A stretch of 64,000 bases of DNA from Nocardia salmonicida NBRC 13393 (GCF_001613085.1 NZ_BDBR01000046.1:1-64000); one strand, 5' to 3'. Positions 32,195 through 40,754 are shown, counted from the stretch's first letter. The notes: generated from the sequence alone by a model not told the origin. Made by a program: numbers and translations.

Positions 32195-33289
32195 CTACGG
32201 CTTGGACAGGTAGGTCCGCAGCATCGCGGTGACGGCGGTGATCTGGCTGAGCGGGACGTGCTCGTCGCGCTTGTGGGCGAGGTTGGGGTCGCCGGGGCCG
32301 AAGTTCACGGCGGGGATGCCGCGGGCGGCGAAGCGGGAGACGTCGGTCCAGCCGTACTTGGCGCGCACGCCGCCGCCACCGTGGGCGTTGACGGAGTCGA
32401 TGAGGGTGCGGGCGGCGGGGGCGGTCAGGCCGGGCAGGGCGCCCGGTGAGGAGTCGGTGACCTCGAAGGCGACGTCGAGTCCGTCGAAGACCTCGCGGAC
32501 ATGCGCCACGGCCTGCTCGACGGTGCGGTCGGGGGCGAAACGGAAGTTCACATCCACCTCGGCGACATCGGGCACCACATTGCCCGCGACCCCGCCCGAG
32601 ACCCGCACGGCCGACAGACCCTCGCGGTACACACAACCGTCGATATCGACCTCGCGCGCCTCGTAGGCCGACAACCGCGCCAGCACCGGAGCGAGACCGT
32701 GAATCGCGTTCTCCCCCAGCCATGCCCGTGCGGAATGCGCGCGCACACCCGCGGTGGTCAATCGCACCCGCAAGGTGCCCTGGCACCCCGCCTCGATCCA
32801 ACCCGCCGACGGTTCACCGAGAATCGCCAAGTCGCCTTCGAGCCATTCCGGCAATTCACGCTCGATATGTCCGAGTCCGTTGAACTCCGCGGCGATCTCC
32901 TCGCCGTCGTAGAAGATCAGCGTCAAATCATGGGCCGGGTCGGCGATCGTGGCGGCCAGATGCAGGAATACCGCGTCGCCGGATTTCATATCGACTGTGC
33001 CACAACCGAACAGCACTGCTTCGCCGTCGACTCGATCCGGTCGGCTCGGCACATTGTTCGCGATCGGTACCGTATCGAGGTGGCCCGCCAGAATTACCCG
33101 TGTGGGCAATCCGCGCTGTGTGCGCGCCAGCACCACATTGCCGTGCCGCAGCACTTCGAACCCGGTGGTCTGCTCCCGGATCGCCTGCTCGACCAGGTCC
33201 GCGATCTTGGCCTCGTCGCGCGACACACTCGGCACGTCGACGAGGGCGGCAGTCAACTGGATGGGATCGGCAAGCAAATCGAGAGTCAC
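32195..33289 (-). CDS. dapE: succinyl-diaminopimelate desuccinylase
   Basis: A 364-residue M20-family metalloamidase that hydrolyses N-succinyl-LL-diaminopimelate in meso-DAP/lysine synthesis. The zinc sites are visible as ILAGHLDTVPIANN (His and Asp), GCGTVDMKSGDAVFLHLA, FYDGEEIAAEFNGLG (Glu-Glu) and the C-terminal HKRDEHVPL. The dimerisation domain lies at about 180-290. The GTG at 33289 is 6 bases after TACTGT. The gene is divergent from dapD, which acts one step earlier in the succinylase route; the two starts are about 118 bases apart. Matches Rv1202. Confidence 0.93.
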   Translation of the reverse strand: MTLDLLADPIQLTAALVDVPSVSRDEAKIADLVEQAIREQTTGFEVLRHGNVVLARTQRGLPTRVILAGHLDTVPIANNVPSRPDRVDGEAVLFGCGTVDMKSGDAVFLHLAATIADPAHDLTLIFYDGEEIAAEFNGLGHIERELPEWLEGDLAILGEPSAGWIEAGCQGTLRVRLTTAGVRAHSARAWLGENAIHGLAPVLARLSAYEAREVDIDGCVYREGLSAVRVSGGVAGNVVPDVAEVDVNFRFAPDRTVEQAVAHVREVFDGLDVAFEVTDSSPGALPGLTAPAARTLIDSVNAHGGGGVRAKYGWTDVSRFAARGIPAVNFGPGDPNLAHKRDEHVPLSQITAVTAMLRTYLSKP

Positions 33290-33295
33290 ATCTCG

Positions 33296-33301
33296 ACAGT
33301 A
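33296..33301 (-). promoter_or_regulatory. -10 hexamer TACTGT, leaderless dapE promoter
   Basis: On the minus strand TACTGT is followed by CGAGAT and the GTG at 33289. Confidence 0.5.
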
Positions 33302-33407
33302 GTACGGCCGAGCCCTCGATCCGCGGATCCGGGCGAAGCCGACCGCGTGGTCCAACGCACAGGGCCCGCGGCACACCGCACCGGCCGGAACGGGCAAAAT
33401 AGCCTCC

Positions 33408-34358
33408 GTGAGTATTCAGGGAGCAACTGCAGTCGGTATCGCCAATGTGACCTCGGACGGGACCGTCCTCGATACCTGGTACCCCAGCCCCGCGCTGGGC
33501 GAGTTCACCGAGACCGGCTCCCAGCGCCTCGACGCCGCCGAGGCGCCCGAGTTCGCCGAGCTCCTCGGCGTGGACGCGGCCCGTGGGGTCGAGGTGATCG
33601 CGGTGCGCACCACCATCGCGGATCTGTCGGCCGCCCCGGTCGACGCGCACGAGGTCTACCTGCGCCTGCACCTGCTCTCGCACCGTCTGGTCCAGCCGCA
33701 CGGCCTGAACCTCGACGGCCAGTTCGGCCTGCTCAGCAATGTCGTGTGGACCAACCACGGCCCGTGCGCGGTCGAGGGCTTCGAGCAGACCCGCCTGAAG
33801 CTGCGCGCCCGCGGCCCGGTGACGGTGCTCAGCGTCGACAAGTTCCCTCGCCTGGTCGACTACGTGATCCCCTCCGGCGTGCGCATCGGCGACGCCGACC
33901 GGGTCCGCCTCGGCGCGCACCTCGCCGCGGGCACCACCGTCATGCACGAGGGCTTCGTCAACTTCAACGCGGGCACCCTCGGCAACTCGATGGTCGAAGG
34001 TCGCATCTCGGCGGGTGTCGTGGTCGGCGACGGTTCCGATGTGGGCGGCGGCGCTTCCATCATGGGCACCCTGTCCGGCGGCGGCACCCAGGTCATCTCG
34101 GTCGGCGAGCGTTCGCTGCTCGGCGCCAACGCGGGCGTGGGCATCTCCCTCGGCAACGACTGCGTGATCGAGGCGGGCCTCTACGTCACCGCGGGCACCA
34201 AGGTCACCGGACCCGACGGCACCGTCGTCAAGGCCGCGAGCCTGTCCGGTCAGGACAACCTGCTGTTCCGTCGCAATTCCATCACCGGCACCGTCGAGGT
34301 CGTCGGGCGCAAGGGCACCGGCGTGGAACTGAACGCCGCATTGCACGCCAACGATTGA
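33408..34358 (+). CDS. dapD: tetrahydrodipicolinate N-succinyltransferase
   Basis: A 316-residue actinobacterial-type DapD: succinyl-CoA + tetrahydrodipicolinate to N-succinyl-2-amino-6-ketopimelate. The N-terminal alpha/beta half contains FGLLSNVVWTNHGPCAVEGF. The C-terminal left-handed beta-helix is visible as hexapeptide repeats (VRIGDADRVRLGAHLAAGTT, then NSMVEGRISAGVVVGDG). The catalytic region includes MHEGFVNFNAGTLGNS. CAAAAT, 7 bases before the GTG, may be a weak -10 for a leaderless message. A strong terminator hairpin follows. Matches Rv1201c. Confidence 0.93.
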   Translation: MSIQGATAVGIANVTSDGTVLDTWYPSPALGEFTETGSQRLDAAEAPEFAELLGVDAARGVEVIAVRTTIADLSAAPVDAHEVYLRLHLLSHRLVQPHGLNLDGQFGLLSNVVWTNHGPCAVEGFEQTRLKLRARGPVTVLSVDKFPRLVDYVIPSGVRIGDADRVRLGAHLAAGTTVMHEGFVNFNAGTLGNSMVEGRISAGVVVGDGSDVGGGASIMGTLSGGGTQVISVGERSLLGANAGVGISLGNDCVIEAGLYVTAGTKVTGPDGTVVKAASLSGQDNLLFRRNSITGTVEVVGRKGTGVELNAALHAND

Positions 34359-34364
34359 CCGGTC

Positions 34365-34394
34365 GAATTGCCGGGCCGAACGGCCCGGCAATTC
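34365..34394 (+). terminator. rho-independent terminator after dapD
   Basis: GAATTGCCGGGCC (34365-34377), a GAAC tetraloop and GGCCCGGCAATTC (34382-34394) form a perfect 13-bp stem 7 bases after the dapD stop. TTCTC follows. Confidence 0.85.
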
Positions 34395-34527
34395 TTCTCA
34401 CCAGTCACAATTCAGCAAATATTGCGGTTTCATGAAGATGAACCCAAATGTGCGACAAGCGAATTCGCGCGCTAACCTTCGTTTCGCTGCTCCGATCAGG
34501 ACAGCGAAAAAGCGGAGGGATTCAAGA

Positions 34528-35145
34528 ATGAAGTTCGGAAAGATCACTACTGCTGTTTTCATGGCGGTCGCCGCGGTGGGGATTACCGCTGCCACTGCCA
34601 ACGGTGCGCCCGCGGTGGCCACCGAACAGCCCGCTGTAGTGGCTTCGGGGGGCGTGACTTCTGGCGTGACGCACGGAATCAACTATCAGACCACGGTGTC
34701 CCCGGCTGACAAGACGGTCACCTGGGCAGTCGACAACGGCAAGTTCGCGGTCGCCGCCGACGGCGCCTCGGTGCTGCTCGAGACCGCCGACGGCGTGATC
34801 GTCGACCAGGCGCCGCTGCGCTCCGAGGTCGCCGGCCTCCCGATCGCCGTGACCCCGCAGATCAGCGAGGACGGCCGCACCGTCAAGCTGACCTCCACCA
34901 TGGCACCCGAGGATTCCGCGAAGCTGAGCAGCATCGCGGAACTGAAGGACATCAGCTCCTACGATCGGCTCGTCGAGCAGGTCAACAAGAACCTGCCCGG
35001 CGTCGTCATCGGCGGCGTCATCGGCGCGTTCTTCCCGTTCCTGTGGCTGTTCACCATCCCGGCCGGAATGGTCATCGGCGGCTACCTGATGGGCGGCCAG
35101 GAATTCCTGGATGCCGTGATCGCCTTCGCGACCGGTCAGCCCTGA
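34528..35145 (+). CDS. exported protein with C-terminal glycine-rich hydrophobic segment
   Basis: A 205-residue secreted or membrane-anchored protein. A signal peptide with basic start (MKFGKITTAVFMAVAAVGIT) ends near ATANGAPA. The mature part (about residues 45-150) is beta-rich, with VTWAVDNGKFAVAADGASVLLE-type strands. Two hydrophobic stretches (GVVIGGVIGAFFPFLWLF and TIPAGMVIGGYLMGG) near the C-terminus are glycine-zipper-like and could insert in a membrane. Proteins of this layout are common in Nocardia but of unknown function. The ATG has GGAGGGA 7 bases before it. It is flanked on both sides by strong terminators, so it is monocistronic. Confidence 0.7.
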   Translation: MKFGKITTAVFMAVAAVGITAATANGAPAVATEQPAVVASGGVTSGVTHGINYQTTVSPADKTVTWAVDNGKFAVAADGASVLLETADGVIVDQAPLRSEVAGLPIAVTPQISEDGRTVKLTSTMAPEDSAKLSSIAELKDISSYDRLVEQVNKNLPGVVIGGVIGAFFPFLWLFTIPAGMVIGGYLMGGQEFLDAVIAFATGQP

Positions 35146-35161
35146 TCTGACATCGCGATAG

Positions 35162-35200
35162 GGAAAGGCCTCGTACTTCTGCGGAGTACGGGGCCTTTCC
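35162..35200 (+). terminator. hairpin terminator after exported protein gene
   Basis: GGAAAGGCCTCGTACT (35162-35177) pairs with AGTACGGGGCCTTTCC (35185-35200), 16 pairs including one G-U, with a 7-base loop. It starts 16 bases after the stop codon. Confidence 0.85.
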
Positions 35201-35284
35201 GCTGTGGTGGGGATCACCGTCACAAACAAGCGCCTGCCCGCATCCCATGGTCGAACACCTCAGTTCCCATGGCAGGAGGCACAG

Positions 35285-36364
35285 ATGGACATCGTGGTTA
35301 TCGGAGCGGGCTACGCAGGGACTGTCGCGGCGAATCGACTGAACAAGAAGGTTCCCGACGCGCGGATCACTGTGGTCAATCCGCGGGGCGACTTCATCGA
35401 GCGGGTGCGGTTGCACGAGCAGATCGCGGGCAGCGGCGCCGCGGCCCGGCCGCTCGCCGAGATGCTCAGGGAAGCGATCACGGTCGAGACCGCGAGCGTG
35501 GACAAGATCGGCGACGGCACTGTCGCCCTCGACAACGGCCGGAGCCTGAACTTCGACCACGCGATCCTCGCGGCGGGCAGCATCGCGAACCCACTGCCCG
35601 GCGCGATCGCGGTCGGTACGTGGGAAGGCGCCGAACAGGCGCGCATCGCGCTCGCGGCGCTGCCCGCCGGCGGGATCGTCACGGTGATCGGTGGTGGGCT
35701 GACCGGGATCGAGACCACGGCCGAGATCGCCGAAGCCCGTCCCGACCTGCGCGTACGACTGGTGAGCGACACGGTCGCCGACTGGCTCTCCGTCGGCGCG
35801 CAGCGGCATATCAGGAACACGCTGACCCGATTGAACGTGGAGATCGTGGCCGATCGGGTCGCCGAGATCGATGCGACGACCCTGCGCCTGCGTTCGGGCA
35901 CCGAACTCGATTCCGATCTCACCCTCTGGGCGATCATCTCCGCGGTACCCCAACTGGCCGCTCGCAGCGGACTCGCGGTGGACATCGACGGCCGCGCCCT
36001 GGTCGACGCCGACCTGCGCAGCGTCACCGATCCTCGCGTCTTCGTCGTCGGCGACTGCGCGGCTGTGCCCGGCATGCGCATGTCCTGCGCCACTGCCGCT
36101 CCCCAGGGCGCACACGCGGCCGATACGCTGGCCAGGATGAGCAAAGGACGGGAGCCGCGGCCGTTTTCGCTGGGCTACAGCGGCCAGGGAATGAGCCTGG
36201 GCAGGCATGACGGGCTGGTGCAGGCGACCGACCGCAACGACATCGCCCAGCGGTTGTACCTCGGCGGATCCCTCGCCTCGTTCACCAAGGAACGCATCAG
36301 CCGCTATGCCGCCTACGCCTCGCGCACCGGCAACAGCGTGTGGCTCAGCGGCCCGAAACGGTGA
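35285..36364 (+). CDS. NDH-2-like FAD/NAD(P) oxidoreductase
   Basis: A 359-residue pyridine nucleotide-disulfide oxidoreductase-fold protein. The FAD site opens it (IVVIGAGYAGTVAANRL), the NAD(P) site is IVTVIGGGLTGIETTAE near residue 138, and VFVVGDCAAVPGMRMSCATA is the second FAD contact. It lacks the redox-active CxxxxC of the disulfide reductases, fitting the NDH-2/Ndh-like or AIF-like group. AGGAGG lies 7 bases before the ATG. The stop overlaps the sigma factor start in GTGA (36361-36364). This coupling implies it is the functional partner of the ECF41-type sigma factor. Confidence 0.85.
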   Translation: MDIVVIGAGYAGTVAANRLNKKVPDARITVVNPRGDFIERVRLHEQIAGSGAAARPLAEMLREAITVETASVDKIGDGTVALDNGRSLNFDHAILAAGSIANPLPGAIAVGTWEGAEQARIALAALPAGGIVTVIGGGLTGIETTAEIAEARPDLRVRLVSDTVADWLSVGAQRHIRNTLTRLNVEIVADRVAEIDATTLRLRSGTELDSDLTLWAIISAVPQLAARSGLAVDIDGRALVDADLRSVTDPRVFVVGDCAAVPGMRMSCATAAPQGAHAADTLARMSKGREPRPFSLGYSGQGMSLGRHDGLVQATDRNDIAQRLYLGGSLASFTKERISRYAAYASRTGNSVWLSGPKR

Positions 36365-37239
36365 TCCAGGCACACGTCGACACCTTCACCGAGAACCGGC
36401 GGCTGCTGTTCTCGATCGCCTACGAGATCCTCGGCTCGGTCGTCGACACCGAGGACGTCCTGCACGACAGCTACCTGCGCTGGCGCGAGGTCGACCTCGC
36501 GCTGATCGAGAACCCGCGCGCCTACCTCGCGCAGATCGTCACGCGGCAGGCGCTCGGGGTGCTGCGGTCCACCGCGCGCAGGCGTGAGGACTACATCGGT
36601 CCGTGGCTGCCCGAACCACTGGCCACCGAGGCCGACGGCGGGGTCGAGCACGTGCTCACCGGCGAGGCGGTGACCACCGCGATGCTGCTCGTGCTGGAAA
36701 CGCTCACGCCGGTGCAGCGGGCGGTGTTCGTGCTGCGTGAGGTATTCGCGTTCGACTATCCGGAGATCGCGGCGGCGGTGGACAAATCCGAAGCCGCTGT
36801 GCGGCAACTGAACCAGCGCGCCCGCAACCGGGTGCACGCCGCGCGCCACACCGCCGTCGCCACTCCCGCCGAGGCCCAGTCGGTGGTGGAGAAGTTCTCG
36901 ATCGCGGCCGCCACCGGCAATGTGCAAGCACTGATGGACGTGCTCGCTCCCGAGGTGGTGTTCCTCGGTGACGGCGGCGGCGTGGTGAACGCGGTACGCA
37001 GGCCGGTACGCGGCCAGGACAAGGTGGCCAGGCTCGTCATCGGCTTGCTCGCCAAGGGTCAGCGGCTCGGCGTGCTCGGCGCGCACCTGGGCATCTACAA
37101 CGCGATGCCCACGATCCTGGCGACCGTCGACGGCGTGCTCGATCAGGTGACGTCCGTCGAGGTCACCGATGGCCGGGTCACTGCGATCTACTCCATGCGC
37201 AACCCCGAAAAGCTCAGTGCTGTGCGGATTCCGGAATGA
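36361..37239 (+). CDS. sigJ: ECF41 family (SigJ-like) sigma factor
   Basis: A 292-residue sigma factor. Regions 2 and 4 cover residues 8-165 (LLFSIAYEILGSVVDTEDVLHDSYLRW; LETLTPVQRAVFVLREVFAF; YPEIAAAVDKSEAAVRQLNQRAR). A fused SnoaL-like C-terminal domain (about 180-285) carries the ECF41 landmarks WLPEPL (in the linker), DGGGVV and NPEKL. In ECF41 factors this domain acts as a built-in regulator in place of an anti-sigma factor. The gene usually sits beside an oxidoreductase it controls, which fits the coupled FAD protein upstream. Gene name by analogy with mycobacterial SigJ. Confidence 0.85.
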   Translation: MIQAHVDTFTENRRLLFSIAYEILGSVVDTEDVLHDSYLRWREVDLALIENPRAYLAQIVTRQALGVLRSTARRREDYIGPWLPEPLATEADGGVEHVLTGEAVTTAMLLVLETLTPVQRAVFVLREVFAFDYPEIAAAVDKSEAAVRQLNQRARNRVHAARHTAVATPAEAQSVVEKFSIAAATGNVQALMDVLAPEVVFLGDGGGVVNAVRRPVRGQDKVARLVIGLLAKGQRLGVLGAHLGIYNAMPTILATVDGVLDQVTSVEVTDGRVTAIYSMRNPEKLSAVRIPE

Positions 37240-37603
37240 GGCCGAAGGCGATGATCCGCTCGGGGTGGATCCGGATGAGCGCGTCGGGCTGATCACCGAT
37301 ATAGGACTCGACGCCGGTCAGCGCCTCGGCGGCGCCCCGGATCTCGAGGCAGCGCACCCGCCACGGCCGCACCGAGGCGATGTCGTCGACGACGAAGGCC
37401 ACCTGGGCGTTGTCGGCGAGATTGCGGAACTTCTTGGAGGCGGCCATGTTCCAGCCCGCGATGTCGATGGTGCCGAGTTCGGCGTTGTAGCGGAAGCCGA
37501 CCGGGTTGTTCTGCGGGGTGCCGTCGGGGCGGACCGTCGCCAACCGCCCGAGCTGCTGGGTCGACAGGTAAGCGAGGTGTTCCGGTGTCAGCGTTGTGCT
37601 CAT
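37214..37603 (-). CDS. PPOX-class (pyridoxamine 5'-phosphate oxidase-like) F420/FMN oxidoreductase
   Basis: A 129-residue split-barrel protein. LAYLSTQQLGRLATVRPDG starts the barrel, PQNNPVGFRY continues it, and SKKFRNLADNAQVAFVVDD and RPWRVRCLEIRGAAEAL complete it. The small size and this pattern match the PPOX class F420-dependent oxidoreductases of actinobacteria; fbiC for F420 synthesis is in this window. Its last 26 bases overlap the sigma factor gene on the other strand. The promoter region contains an 18-base palindrome shared with the molybdopterin-domain gene. Confidence 0.8.
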   Translation of the reverse strand: MSTTLTPEHLAYLSTQQLGRLATVRPDGTPQNNPVGFRYNAELGTIDIAGWNMAASKKFRNLADNAQVAFVVDDIASVRPWRVRCLEIRGAAEALTGVESYIGDQPDALIRIHPERIIAFGLIPESAQH

Positions 37604-37695
37604 GCCTCGACGCTAAAACCTCGAGCGCTGTAGAGGTCAAGGGATCGCCGCGCACCGCCGCTCGACCTCGCGCCGTCCACGCGCTTCGCTGCCAT

Positions 37696-37713
37696 TTATA
37701 CGGCGCCGTATAA
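37696..37713. promoter_or_regulatory. 18-bp palindrome between divergent PPOX and molybdopterin genes
   Basis: TTATACGGCGCCGTATAA is a perfect palindrome located 14 bases before the ATG of the molybdopterin-domain gene and 92 bases before the PPOX start. The TATAC/GTATA ends with a GC centre are typical of TetR-family operators. No regulator gene is adjacent. Confidence 0.65.
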
Positions 37714-37726
37714 CTGGAGGTTCGGC

Positions 37727-38221
37727 ATGACACTTCCCCCTGGTCAACGCGCGATCGACGGCTTTCCCCGCTTCGGCACCCACCTGCATCACCCACCGCC
37801 GCCGATTCCCGCGAACCCGGTGATCGAGGTCGGTGGCGAGCTGACCCAACCGTTCGCTCTCGCCATGACCGACCTCGCCCAGCTACCGCGCGTGGAGGTG
37901 AAGGCCGACTTCCACTGCGTGGCCGGGTGGTCTGCTACCGACCTGCGCTGGGAGGGCATCCCGTTCGCGGCGTTCTACCGCACGCGCGTCGAACCGATTC
38001 TCGCGCCGGGCATTTCGATCAGTCACGTCGTTTTCGAAGGTCTCGACGGGTTCCAGTCGATCGCGTTGCTCGAGGACGCGCTGGCCGATGACGTGCTCAT
38101 CGCCGATCGGCTCGACGGACAGCCGCTCACGAGCGATCACGGCGCTCCGATTCGGCTGGTGAGTCGGGACGCATTGCTCGGCCGGTCTACCACGCGTCGA
38201 TCGGACCGATCCGGCGAATGA
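37727..38221 (+). CDS. sulfite-oxidase-like molybdopterin-domain protein, short
   Basis: A 164-residue protein of the oxidoreductase molybdopterin-binding family. The cofactor cysteine is in VKADFHCVAGWSATDLRWEG, and VFEGLDGFQSIALLEDALADDV and DHGAPIRLVSRD follow. Family members usually continue after the RLV motif with an AxxxGYKxxKxL segment; here the end is Arg/Ser-rich (LGRSTTRRSDRSGE) and the protein is short, so the 3' end may be altered or frameshifted. GGAGG lies 7 bases before the ATG. The palindrome just upstream suggests control by an unlinked regulator. Confidence 0.7.
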   Translation: MTLPPGQRAIDGFPRFGTHLHHPPPPIPANPVIEVGGELTQPFALAMTDLAQLPRVEVKADFHCVAGWSATDLRWEGIPFAAFYRTRVEPILAPGISISHVVFEGLDGFQSIALLEDALADDVLIADRLDGQPLTSDHGAPIRLVSRDALLGRSTTRRSDRSGE

Positions 38222-38256
38222 GCGCTCGCGGGAGCACCGAACGGACCGAGTGAATC

Positions 38257-39684
38257 TCAGTCCAGCAGCTTCTTCTGCACCTTGCCCATCGCGTTGCGCG
38301 GGAGCGCGTCGACGAAGCGGACCTCACGCGGGCGCTTGTGCGCCGAAAGCTGTTCGCCCACATAGGCGGTCAGCTCGACACCGAGCGCGTCGGAACTCCC
38401 GTCACGCGCGACGACGAAGGCCACGATCCGCTGCCCGAGATCGTCATCGGGCAGCCCGACCACGGCGACCTCGCCGACCGCCGGATGCCCGAGCAGCGCG
38501 GTCTCGATCTCCCCCGCGCCGATCCGGTAGCCGCCGGATTTGATGAGATCGATCGACTCGCGCCCGACGATCCGATGGAACCCGTCGGCATCGATGACAG
38601 CCACGTCACCGGTGCGGAACCAGCCGTCCTCGGTCCAGTCCCGCGCGGTGGCCTCCGGCCGATTCAGATACCCGTCGAACAGCATCGGTCCACGAACCTG
38701 CAGGCCACCGATACTCACACCGTCATGCGGAACGGGCTCGCCGCCTTCGTCCCGCAGCCTCGTTTCCACCCCTCGCACCGGTGTGCCGACCCAGCCGGGC
38801 CTGCGCTCACCGTCGGCCCGGGTGGACAGCGTGATCATGGTTTCGCTCATCCCGTACCGCTCCACCGGCGCCTGCCCGGTGAGCTCGGCCAGCTTCTCGA
38901 ACACCGGCACCGGCAGCGGCGCACTGCCCGAGACGAGCAGCCGCGCCTTACCCAATTCCTTGGCCAGTTCGGGCTTCTCGACCACGCGCGACCACACCGT
39001 CGGCACGCCGAAGTACAGACTGCCGCCCGCCGCCACGTACGCCTCGGGCGTCGGCTTGCCGGTGTGGATCACGGGACTACCGATGCGCAGCGGCCCGAGC
39101 AGCCCGAGGATCAGCCCGTGCACGTGGAACAGCGGAAGCCCGTGCACCAGTGTGTCTTTCCACGTCCATGCCCACGCCTCGGCCAGCGCGTCGAGCCCGG
39201 CGGCGATCGCGCCGCGGCTGAGCATCACACCCTTGGGCGCCCCGGTGGTTCCCGAGGTGTAGAGGATGAACGCGATCGCCGCCGGATCGGGTTCGGGATA
39301 GGTATGCCACGACCGCGCGTGCAGCCGCACCGGCACCACCGGCAGTTCCGTGCCCTCCGGGGCCGGACCCAGCCAGGCTTGCGCACCCGAATCGCGCAGA
39401 ATGTGCTCGCGCTCGGCGACGCCGGAGTCCGGCGGCACCGGAACCACGGTGACACCGGCGATCAGGCAACCGACCACGGCGATCACGGTGCGCAGGGTCG
39501 GTTCGGCCAGCACCGCGACGCGGTCGGCACGAGCGATCCGTTCCGCCACCGATGTTGCCGAACCCAGCAGATCACTGCGCGACACGGTGGCATCATCGAT
39601 GGTGACGGCGTCGGGAATGTCATCCCCGGCGGCGACGGCGGCCGGATTCAACGAAGCGAGCAGCAGCGGCGGACCATAGGGCAT
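38257..39684 (-). CDS. fadD36: acyl-CoA synthetase FadD36
   Basis: A 475-residue ANL-superfamily acyl-CoA ligase. The AMP-binding P-loop is IAFILYTSGTTGAPKGVMLS; further core motifs are VERYGMSETMITLS, WFRTGDVAVIDADGF, GRESIDLIKSGGYRIGAGE and the catalytic lysine near LPRNAMGKVQKKLL. The short, MatB-like length suggests a small-chain substrate such as malonate, as for FadD36 (Rv1193), whose length and position correspond. The ATG is 6 bases after TAGCGT. It ends 35 bases from the convergent molybdopterin gene. Confidence 0.87.
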   Translation of the reverse strand: MPYGPPLLLASLNPAAVAAGDDIPDAVTIDDATVSRSDLLGSATSVAERIARADRVAVLAEPTLRTVIAVVGCLIAGVTVVPVPPDSGVAEREHILRDSGAQAWLGPAPEGTELPVVPVRLHARSWHTYPEPDPAAIAFILYTSGTTGAPKGVMLSRGAIAAGLDALAEAWAWTWKDTLVHGLPLFHVHGLILGLLGPLRIGSPVIHTGKPTPEAYVAAGGSLYFGVPTVWSRVVEKPELAKELGKARLLVSGSAPLPVPVFEKLAELTGQAPVERYGMSETMITLSTRADGERRPGWVGTPVRGVETRLRDEGGEPVPHDGVSIGGLQVRGPMLFDGYLNRPEATARDWTEDGWFRTGDVAVIDADGFHRIVGRESIDLIKSGGYRIGAGEIETALLGHPAVGEVAVVGLPDDDLGQRIVAFVVARDGSSDALGVELTAYVGEQLSAHKRPREVRFVDALPRNAMGKVQKKLLD

Positions 39685-39690
39685 CCGTCA

Positions 39691-39696
39691 ACGCTA
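39691..39696 (-). promoter_or_regulatory. -10 hexamer TAGCGT, leaderless fadD36 promoter
   Basis: On the minus strand TAGCGT is followed by TGACGG and the ATG at 39684. Confidence 0.5.
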
Positions 39697-39745
39697 ACGC
39701 GACGAGGTTCCGCCCGTACCGCCGCCGCTGTCGTTGACACCCCGG

Positions 39746-39773
39746 TGACATGATGCGAGATTCAACGTATAAT
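39746..39773 (+). promoter_or_regulatory. sigma-A-type promoter GTGACA-N16-TATAAT
   Basis: GTGACA (39746-39751), a 16-base spacer and TATAAT (39768-39773) lie upstream of the MpaB-family gene. This is a near-consensus housekeeping promoter, the best in the window, and would give a leader of some 30 bases before the ATG at 39810. Confidence 0.65.
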
Positions 39774-39809
39774 TCTCTCACGCTCTCTTCGACGAAAACG
39801 GGGTCAACG

Positions 39810-40661
39810 ATGACCATCCAGTCGCGCTCGCGTTCGCAGCAATCCGAACCGGCACAATTCGACATCCGCGACTACGTCGACGGCTCCGCTGCCTTCTACG
39901 GCGCGACCGCCAATGTGATCATGCAGCTCAGCCTGGCACCCGTGGGCCACGGCGTCGCCGAATCGACGGTGCACAGCGGCAGCATCATGAGGCACCCGAT
40001 CAAGCGCACCCGAACCACGCTCACCTATCTGTCGGTCGCGCTGATGGGCACCGACGCCGACCGCGCGGCCTACCGCACCGCCGTCAACGGCGCGCACCGC
40101 CAGGTCCACTCCACCGCCGACAGCCCCGTGAAGTACAACGCCTTCGACAAGAACCTGCAGCTGTGGGTGGCCGCGTGTCTGTACTGGGGCTCGGTCGACG
40201 TGATAGATCGTCTCTACGGCCCCGTCGACGATGTCATCGCCGACACCTTCTACGACTACGCCCACTACCTCGGCACCACCCTCCAGGTACCCCGCGAGAT
40301 GTGGCCCGCCGACCGCGCCGCCTTCGATGCCTACTGGTCCGAGCATCTGAAGCTCACCAGCGTCGACGCCACGGTCAAGGCCTACTTCGACGACCTGCTC
40401 GACCTGAAGATGCTCCACCCGATCCTGCGCCCACCTTTCGCCGGCTTCCACCGCTGGTTCACCACCGGCCTGCTACCCCAACACCTCCGAGACGAACTCG
40501 GCCTGTCGTGGAGCCCTGCCGACGAACGCAAACTCAACCGCCTGATGCGCACCACCGGCAACGTGACGGGCCGCCTGCCGCGCCCCCTCCGCAACTTCCC
40601 CTTCAATGTCACCCTCGCCGACATGCGCCGTCGGCACCGGCGCGGCAAGCCCCTGATCTGA
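39810..40661 (+). CDS. MpaB/DUF2236 family oxygenase-like protein
   Basis: A 283-residue alpha-helical protein of the MpaB/rubber oxygenase (DUF2236) superfamily. SAAFYGATANVIMQLSLAPV opens the domain, HRQVHS is the conserved heme-ligand-type HxxxH region, and FDKNLQLWVAACLYWGSVD and LQVPREMWPADRAAFDAYW continue it. Members bind a b-type heme and oxidise polyketides, polymers or sterols; the substrate here is unknown. ATG 39810 is preferred over the upstream 39750 start because a near-consensus promoter lies between them. Confidence 0.8.
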   Translation: MTIQSRSRSQQSEPAQFDIRDYVDGSAAFYGATANVIMQLSLAPVGHGVAESTVHSGSIMRHPIKRTRTTLTYLSVALMGTDADRAAYRTAVNGAHRQVHSTADSPVKYNAFDKNLQLWVAACLYWGSVDVIDRLYGPVDDVIADTFYDYAHYLGTTLQVPREMWPADRAAFDAYWSEHLKLTSVDATVKAYFDDLLDLKMLHPILRPPFAGFHRWFTTGLLPQHLRDELGLSWSPADERKLNRLMRTTGNVTGRLPRPLRNFPFNVTLADMRRRHRRGKPLI

Positions 40662-40754
40662 TCGGTAGTACCGCGCGCCTCCCACGCTGACCTGCGGCGT
40701 TCGAATTTCATTCCCCACGATCGCAACGCCGTCGCGCGGAATCGGAGGACGTTC

